Shown here: positions 22,514 to 26,923 of the stretch, one piece after another
How positions within the stretch are numbered: the first letter of the stretch is position 1
Layout: the number at the start of each line of letters is the position of its first letter
Assembly: GCA_964629615.1 (NCBI GenBank)
Contig: CAZVUD010000024.1
Coordinates: 1 to 26,923 of the forward strand
Direction: 5' to 3'
From: SVTX01 sp964629615
GTDB taxonomy: Bacteria > Bacillota > Clostridia > Oscillospirales > CAG-272
DNA length: 26,923 nt
The notes under the pieces: model-generated
Seen by the model: only the letters and a program-made list of their open reading frames with translations
Database searches by the model: none
What the model was told of the DNA's origin: nothing
Translations under genes and position numbers: made by a program

Positions 22514-23410
22514 ATGAAAGAATATATTTGTGTCGATGATCGCATCGACAGGCAATTTATAGAATGTTGTGATAGTAAGTTTGAAAAAAGGTTGGCTCTT
22601 GCCGCTACTGAGGTATACACGGGAGATGAAAGGATAATAGGTCTGACAGGGCCTACATGCTCCGGCAAGACAACTGCCTCGCGCATGCTCTCAAGGATGA
22701 TATCAAAGAAGGGGTCTGAGATGAAGGTCATATCTCTTGACGACTTTTTTAAGGATGTCTTTTCAAGGGATGAGATCCCGTCAGATAATGCCGACGGGCT
22801 GGATTTTGATTCTCCCGACACTATGGATGCAGAGCTCCTTGAGGACTTTGTTACAACGCTTTTTTCTCGCGGACGCGCGAAAAAGCCCGTTTTTGATTTT
22901 AAGTCGGGCAAGCGCGAAGGGTATGAGGAGATATGTGTGTCAGAGGGCGATGTGTTCGTTTTTGAGGGCATACAGGTGCTTTATCCGTCGATATCAAGGA
23001 TACTTGACGGCATGAACGGAAGGATACTGTTTGCATGCCCGAGCAGTGGCATAAAAATAGGGGATGAAGAATTTGAGGCAAACGAGATAAGACTTTTGCG
23101 CCGTATCGTACGAGATAAGAATTTCAGAGGTGCGAGCGTGGGCTTTACCTTGTCGCTTTGGGACAGCGTGAGAAGAAACGAAAATGCCAATATATTCCCG
23201 AATGTCCGTGATAATTGCGTAAGGATAGATACGACACTGCCTTACGAATTGCATGTATTAAAGCCTTATCTTGAAAAATATTTTGCAGAGATACAAAATG
23301 ATGAGAGATACATCGCATATGCCGCGGATATGCTCTCAAGGCTCAAGGGCGTAGGTGGCGCAGACAGAGCTTGGATAGGGGAAGATTCGATCTATAAGGA
23401 GTTTGTGTAA
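22514..23410 (+). CDS. Uridine kinase-like P-loop nucleoside kinase (short form)
   Basis: This is a 298-residue P-loop kinase of the uridine kinase/phosphoribulokinase superfamily. Walker A is GPTCSGKT (46-53). The LDDFFKD segment (about 75-81) carries the usual catalytic Asp, GLDFDSPDTMD follows, then PVFDFKSGKR and the Walker B-like VFVFEGIQVLYP (around 137-148). LLRRIVRDKNFRGAS resembles the lid/base-binding region. Clostridial nucleoside kinases of this type often carry an N-terminal TGS domain of about 200 residues; this one lacks it, with only a 40-residue N-terminal extension. AAGGCGG precedes the ATG. It follows hemZ by 63 bases and is one base from the next gene. The substrate is likely uridine or cytidine but is not proven. 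Confidence 0.82.
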   Translation: MKEYICVDDRIDRQFIECCDSKFEKRLALAATEVYTGDERIIGLTGPTCSGKTTASRMLSRMISKKGSEMKVISLDDFFKDVFSRDEIPSDNADGLDFDSPDTMDAELLEDFVTTLFSRGRAKKPVFDFKSGKREGYEEICVSEGDVFVFEGIQVLYPSISRILDGMNGRILFACPSSGIKIGDEEFEANEIRLLRRIVRDKNFRGASVGFTLSLWDSVRRNENANIFPNVRDNCVRIDTTLPYELHVLKPYLEKYFAEIQNDERYIAYAADMLSRLKGVGGADRAWIGEDSIYKEFV

Positions 23411-23411
23411 A

Positions 23412-24692
23412 ATGAGTATTTTGATAAAGAATGTTCACCGCACCGAAAAATACGGTGATGTCGGTAGTGTAAATATATTGGTAGACGGAAGTGTCATCAA
23501 ATATATCGGAAAAGAAGATATGCCTGCAGACAGTGTGATAGAGGGCAACGGTAATCTCATAATTCCCGGATTTTACAATGCGCATAGCCATAGTGCGATG
23601 ACATTGTTCCGCGGATTCGGAGATGATCTGCCTCTGGATGTTTGGCTCAATACAAAGGTATTTCCCGCAGAGAATTATTTAAATGATGAAAAGGTGTATT
23701 GGGGCGCTATGCTGTCCTGCGCGGAGATGCTTCGCGGAGGAATAGTTTCATTCTCCGACATGTATATGTTCATGGATTCTGTAGCACGTGCAGTCAGCGA
23801 TACGGGAATGAAGGCAAATCTTGCAAGAAGCATAGTTTCGTTTGACGAGAATATAGATATGGAAAATGACTTCAGAATGAAGGAATCCATTGAATTTGCA
23901 GATAAGTGGCATAACAAGAATGACGGCAGGATCAAGGTTGACATGTCGCTACATGCCGAATATACTAACGTTGAGAAATGCGCAAGATATGTGGCACAGT
24001 ATGCAAAGGAAAACGGCTACCGAATGCAGCTGCACCTTTCAGAAACAAAAAAGGAGCATGATGAGTGTATAGCAAAACGCGGCATGACTCCTACGGAATT
24101 CTTTAATATGACGGGTGTCCTTGACGTGCCTGCGACCTGTGCACACTGTGTATATCTCAGCGAGAGCGATATGGATATCCTTGCAGACAAGGGCGCCTAC
24201 ATCGCGCACAATCCCGTAAGCAATCTTAAGCTCGGAAGCGGTATAATGCCTTATTCTCTCATAAAGAAGCATGGTGTACGTCTTGCACTCGGCACAGACG
24301 GAGTTGCCTCCAATAATCGCCTTGACATGATAAGGGAATTGCAGTTTGCCGCACTTATCCATAAGGGCAATGAGAGGGATGCGGCGGCTACAAATGCAAG
24401 AGATATCATAGATGCCGCAACGCTTGGCGGCGCACTTTCACAGGGCAGAGATGACTGCGGAAGGATAGAGGTCGGATGCCGTGCAGATATGGTAATGCTG
24501 GACATGAATGCCATAAACAATATGCCTCTTTTCAGCTATGAATCCACGCTTGCATACAGCGCAAAGACAGAGGATGTCGTAATGACTATGGTCGACGGTG
24601 ACATACTTTACAAAAACGGTGAATATACTACGATTGATAAGGAGCAGCTCACTTACAAATTCCGTGATGTTGCAGAACACTATTACGATTGA
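23412..24692 (+). CDS. mtaD: Amidohydrolase, S-adenosylhomocysteine/5'-methylthioadenosine deaminase family
   Basis: This 426-residue metal-dependent deaminase is of the MtaD/SsnA type. It probably converts S-adenosylhomocysteine or methylthioadenosine to the inosine form, so recycling methylation by-products. The metal ligands are visible: NAHSHS (His58, His60), QLHLSE (His208) and GTDG (Asp296), with Glu211 as the proton shuttle and His181. The blocks HSHSAMTLFRGFGDDLPLDVWL and AHCVYLSESDMDILA are family signatures. I chose ATG 23412, preceded by AAGGAG ten bases upstream; TTG 23403 would lie too close to that site. It starts one base after the kinase stop, and its own stop overlaps the ribosome binding site of the flippase gene, so the three genes are tightly linked. 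Confidence 0.88.
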   Translation: MSILIKNVHRTEKYGDVGSVNILVDGSVIKYIGKEDMPADSVIEGNGNLIIPGFYNAHSHSAMTLFRGFGDDLPLDVWLNTKVFPAENYLNDEKVYWGAMLSCAEMLRGGIVSFSDMYMFMDSVARAVSDTGMKANLARSIVSFDENIDMENDFRMKESIEFADKWHNKNDGRIKVDMSLHAEYTNVEKCARYVAQYAKENGYRMQLHLSETKKEHDECIAKRGMTPTEFFNMTGVLDVPATCAHCVYLSESDMDILADKGAYIAHNPVSNLKLGSGIMPYSLIKKHGVRLALGTDGVASNNRLDMIRELQFAALIHKGNERDAAATNARDIIDAATLGGALSQGRDDCGRIEVGCRADMVMLDMNAINNMPLFSYESTLAYSAKTEDVVMTMVDGDILYKNGEYTTIDKEQLTYKFRDVAEHYYD

Positions 24693-24701
24693 GGTGGTTA
24701 T

Positions 24702-26267
24702 TTGCCCAAATTAAATACATCGCAAGGAAAAAATAAATTTCTGTCGGGCGTGATGATGCTCACGCTGTCAACAGTTGTAGTTAAAATTACAGGACTTGTG
24801 TTTAAAATTCCCATGCTTGATCTGCTCGGCGGTGAAGGCATGGGATATTTTAACTCTGCTTATGAGATATATGCGCTGGTATGCTCGTGTGCGGTGACGG
24901 GGCTTCCCGTTGCCATGTCTGTGATGATATCCTCATGCCAAGAGAACAAAAGGGAAAAGATATACCGGATATCGCTTGGATCAATGCTGGCATTCGGAAT
25001 TGCCGGTGCTACAGTAATGGCTTTTTTCTCTGTAGGAATTTCGGAGATGATAAGCAGCCGCATGTGCGTGTATTCCATAGCTGCGTTTGCACCTGCGGTG
25101 ATATTTATGTGTATGTCGGGAGCTTGCAGGGGGTATTTCCAAGGCAGAAATGAGATGCTGCCCACATCTGTTTCACAGCTTATAGAGGCGGTGGGAAAAG
25201 TGATATTCGGCATAGCGCTTGCAAAATACGCGAGCGGACGCGGATATCCTGTCTATATCGTGTCAGCATTTGCAGTCGTTGGAGTTGCCGTTGCAAGCGC
25301 ACTCTCGCTTTTGTATCTTGCAGTCAAAAAAACCATGCAAAGAAAAAGAGAGCACATCAAGATAACATGGCGCAAGGGGGAGCTTGCAGACATATTTTTG
25401 GAGCTTTTGCTCCTTGCTCTTCCCATAACTGCCTCATCAGTGCTTATGAGCCTTACAAAAGCGGCTGACATGACGGTCATACTTCGCAGACTTCAGTATA
25501 TAGGATACAGTGAGAGCGCGGCAAATCGCATATACGGATGCTATGCCACCATGTGCTTGCCGCTTTTCGCTTTAGCGCCTGCCTTGATAAGCGCGATCGC
25601 TCTGCCGCTCATCCCGACGCTTTCAAAAGCCATTGCACATAATGACAGGCAAAGTGAGCTTGAAACCATTGAAAGTGCATTGACCCTTACCTCATATACC
25701 TCAATGCCGATATCTGTGGGCATGTCGCTGTTCTCATATAATATCCTCTCCATGATATTTGCGGGCAATATCACAGAAGCAGATATGATGAGCCTGCCGC
25801 TTGCGCTTTTGGCACTTTCTGTGACCATGTCATGCACAGTAAGCGTGGTAAATGCGATACTTCAGACATACAGACACACGTATATTCCCATAATATCAAT
25901 GCTTGCAGGCTCGGCGGCAAAGATAGCCTTGTCATATATCCTTATAGGAAATGAAAAATTTGGAATGATAGGTGCGCCGATAGGAACATTTGTATGCGAT
26001 CTTATCATATGTATAATAGATCTGTATTATCTGGAGAAGTGCGCCTCTGCAAGCTTCAGCATAAGGCGGATAATGCTTAAGCCGGCATTTTGTGCTTTTA
26101 TATCCATACTTCCGTCGTTTGCACTTTTTAAGCTTCTGGAGCTTTCAGGCAGTCGCGTGTGGCATACTGTGCTGTGTATAACGCTTTCAGCCATAGCTTA
26201 TCTTGCAGCCTCGGGAAAGGACATATTGCATCTGAGAGATGTGGCGATAAAGAAGGATATTACATAA
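24702..26267 (+). CDS. MOP-family flippase (SpoVB/polysaccharide exporter-like)
   Basis: This is a 521-residue multi-pass membrane protein, with about 14 hydrophobic segments, in the multidrug/oligosaccharidyl-lipid/polysaccharide exporter superfamily. The N-terminal block (KFLSGVMMLTLSTVVVKITG, then KIPMLDLLGGEGMGYFNSAYEIY) and SVSQLIEAVGKV resemble SpoVB and related lipid-linked sugar flippases of Bacillota. It could flip lipid II during spore cortex synthesis or export another polysaccharide precursor; sequence reading cannot separate these. The start is TTG 24702: GAGGTGG ends 4 bases upstream, while the first in-frame ATG is about 17 codons later inside the first helix. A terminator hairpin follows. 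This is the last gene of the recJ-to-flippase run. Confidence 0.85.
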   Translation: MPKLNTSQGKNKFLSGVMMLTLSTVVVKITGLVFKIPMLDLLGGEGMGYFNSAYEIYALVCSCAVTGLPVAMSVMISSCQENKREKIYRISLGSMLAFGIAGATVMAFFSVGISEMISSRMCVYSIAAFAPAVIFMCMSGACRGYFQGRNEMLPTSVSQLIEAVGKVIFGIALAKYASGRGYPVYIVSAFAVVGVAVASALSLLYLAVKKTMQRKREHIKITWRKGELADIFLELLLLALPITASSVLMSLTKAADMTVILRRLQYIGYSESAANRIYGCYATMCLPLFALAPALISAIALPLIPTLSKAIAHNDRQSELETIESALTLTSYTSMPISVGMSLFSYNILSMIFAGNITEADMMSLPLALLALSVTMSCTVSVVNAILQTYRHTYIPIISMLAGSAAKIALSYILIGNEKFGMIGAPIGTFVCDLIICIIDLYYLEKCASASFSIRRIMLKPAFCAFISILPSFALFKLLELSGSRVWHTVLCITLSAIAYLAASGKDILHLRDVAIKKDIT

Positions 26268-26310
26268 AAATACGGATCGGTGCTGAATATCAGCACCGAT
26301 CCGTTTGCGT
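26268..26310. terminator. Hairpin terminator between convergent genes
   Basis: acggatcggtgctg (26272-26285) pairs perfectly with 26291-26304 across a 5-base loop. On the minus strand it is followed by ATTTTTATG, a good terminator for the CarD-family gene. On the plus strand only ttgcgtgtatatt follows, so it ends the flippase transcript less efficiently. Confidence 0.82.
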
Positions 26311-26315
26311 GTATA

Positions 26316-26822
26316 TTAAACTGTTTGTGCTATTCTTTGCGAAATAAAGCCCTCGACCTCATCCATTCTTAAGTTGAATACAGAGGCTATCTCGCTGTAA
26401 AGGCAGAATTTCGCCCTTTTTTCGTAGTCGGCGTCTGTTTCGCTGAGACGCTTTTTTGCTTTGAGCACGTTATCACGTCGTTGCTCAACGGTCTTGATTA
26501 TTTTTACATATTCCTCAAGGTCGCACTTTCCGATAGCTTCGCGGTATTTTTCCTTGCGCCCCTTTTCGTTTTCTATCTCAAGCGCAGTAATATACGGGAT
26601 CTTGTCTATCAAGGAGTAAGCTTCATCTTCCGATATGATGCCTCGCATAGGTATGCGATCGTTGTCAACGGGAGTTATTATTATGTTGCTTGCAGATTCA
26701 TGCATCGGGCGCAAAAGATAAAAGACGCGCGTGTCATGCTTGTCGACGGGCGATTTGCAATATTCGGAAACCGAGTAAACTCCGCTGTTGCCATATACGA
26801 TAAGATCACCAACGTTAAACAT
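26316..26822 (-). CDS. CarD-family transcriptional regulator
   Basis: This 168-residue cytoplasmic protein is of the CarD/CdnL/TRCF-RID family. Residues 1-60 form the RNA-polymerase-interacting beta domain (FNVGDLIVYGNSGVYSVSEY at 2-21, RVFYLLRP at 32-39, NIIITPVDN at 46-54). The rest is helical and charged (about 65-165). CarD proteins bind the RNA polymerase beta subunit and stabilise open complexes, often at rRNA promoters; several Clostridia carry more than one, so the role here is uncertain. AAGGACGG lies 8-10 bases before the ATG, and a promoter with an extended -10 sits upstream. It is a single-gene unit, convergent with the flippase gene. Confidence 0.92.
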   Translation of the reverse strand: MFNVGDLIVYGNSGVYSVSEYCKSPVDKHDTRVFYLLRPMHESASNIIITPVDNDRIPMRGIISEDEAYSLIDKIPYITALEIENEKGRKEKYREAIGKCDLEEYVKIIKTVEQRRDNVLKAKKRLSETDADYEKRAKFCLYSEIASVFNLRMDEVEGFISQRIAQTV

Positions 26823-26879
26823 ATCACACCGTCCTTAAATTAAATAGTTGTTACAGAATATTCAATTCCATATATGTTA

Positions 26880-26908
26880 ATTATACCACAAAAATCAAAA
26901 AAATGTAA
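26880..26908 (-). promoter_or_regulatory. Promoter of the CarD-family gene (extended -10)
   Basis: On the minus strand TTACAT (26903-26908), a 17-base spacer and TATAAT (26880-26885) are present, with TGG directly before the -10 (an extended -10 element). The start codon is about 58 bases downstream. The spacer is T-rich. Confidence 0.78.
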
Positions 26909-26923
26909 GGTGCAATTTGCACA

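Overview
This window looks like chromosomal DNA from an anaerobic, probably spore-forming member of the Clostridia (Bacillota). The evidence is gene content: CdaA/CdaR, Mini-ribonuclease III, a DUF1836 protein, a bifunctional Rel enzyme, HemZ, a CarD-family regulator, a SpoVB-like flippase and a SpoIID-like protein. Strong AGGAGG-type ribosome binding sites, TTGACA/TATAAT promoters and frequent ATA isoleucine codons also fit. I see no insertion sequence, prophage, CRISPR array, tRNA or rRNA. Species cannot be decided from the sequence alone.

Layout. (1) 1-874, plus strand: the end of an oligopeptide/dipeptide ABC transporter operon (ATPase C-terminus plus a small tail-anchored protein). It is followed by a hairpin-rich gap (875-1161) with a bidirectional terminator. 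(2) 1162-2815, minus strand: a three-gene unit of DUF1836 protein, Mini-III RNase and cyclophilin, with a clear promoter at 2859-2887. (3) 2926-6901, minus strand: a large cytoplasmic glycoside hydrolase (GH106-like) followed by an alanyl-tRNA editing hydrolase, from a near-perfect promoter at 6958-6986. (4) 7109-9519, minus strand: a three-gene cassette of a transthyretin-like fold protein, a SpoIID-like domain with three peptidoglycan-binding repeats, and a protein with two further such repeats. None has a signal peptide, and the cassette ends at a strong terminator. This is the least ordinary part of the window. (5) 9739-10518, plus strand: an unrecognised six-helix membrane protein, divergent from the cassette, with an inverted repeat between them. 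(6) 10641-15766, plus strand: pncB, cdaA, cdaR and a COG2509-type FAD oxidoreductase. (7) 15969-26267, plus strand: recJ, rel, dtd, hemZ, a uridine-kinase-like gene, mtaD and a MOP-family flippase, tightly spaced. (8) 26316-26822, minus strand: a CarD-family regulator with its own promoter, convergent on the flippase through a shared terminator hairpin.

How the genes work together. Most of the right half is housekeeping and stress signalling: c-di-AMP synthesis and its regulator, (p)ppGpp metabolism, DNA repair (RecJ), translation quality control (Dtd, and AlaX-type editing on the left), NAD salvage (PncB), and purine-nucleoside by-product salvage (MtaD). Envelope or spore functions appear in the flippase and, by inference, in the SpoIID-like cassette. 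All functional calls come from reading motifs in the translated sequence; no database search was possible.
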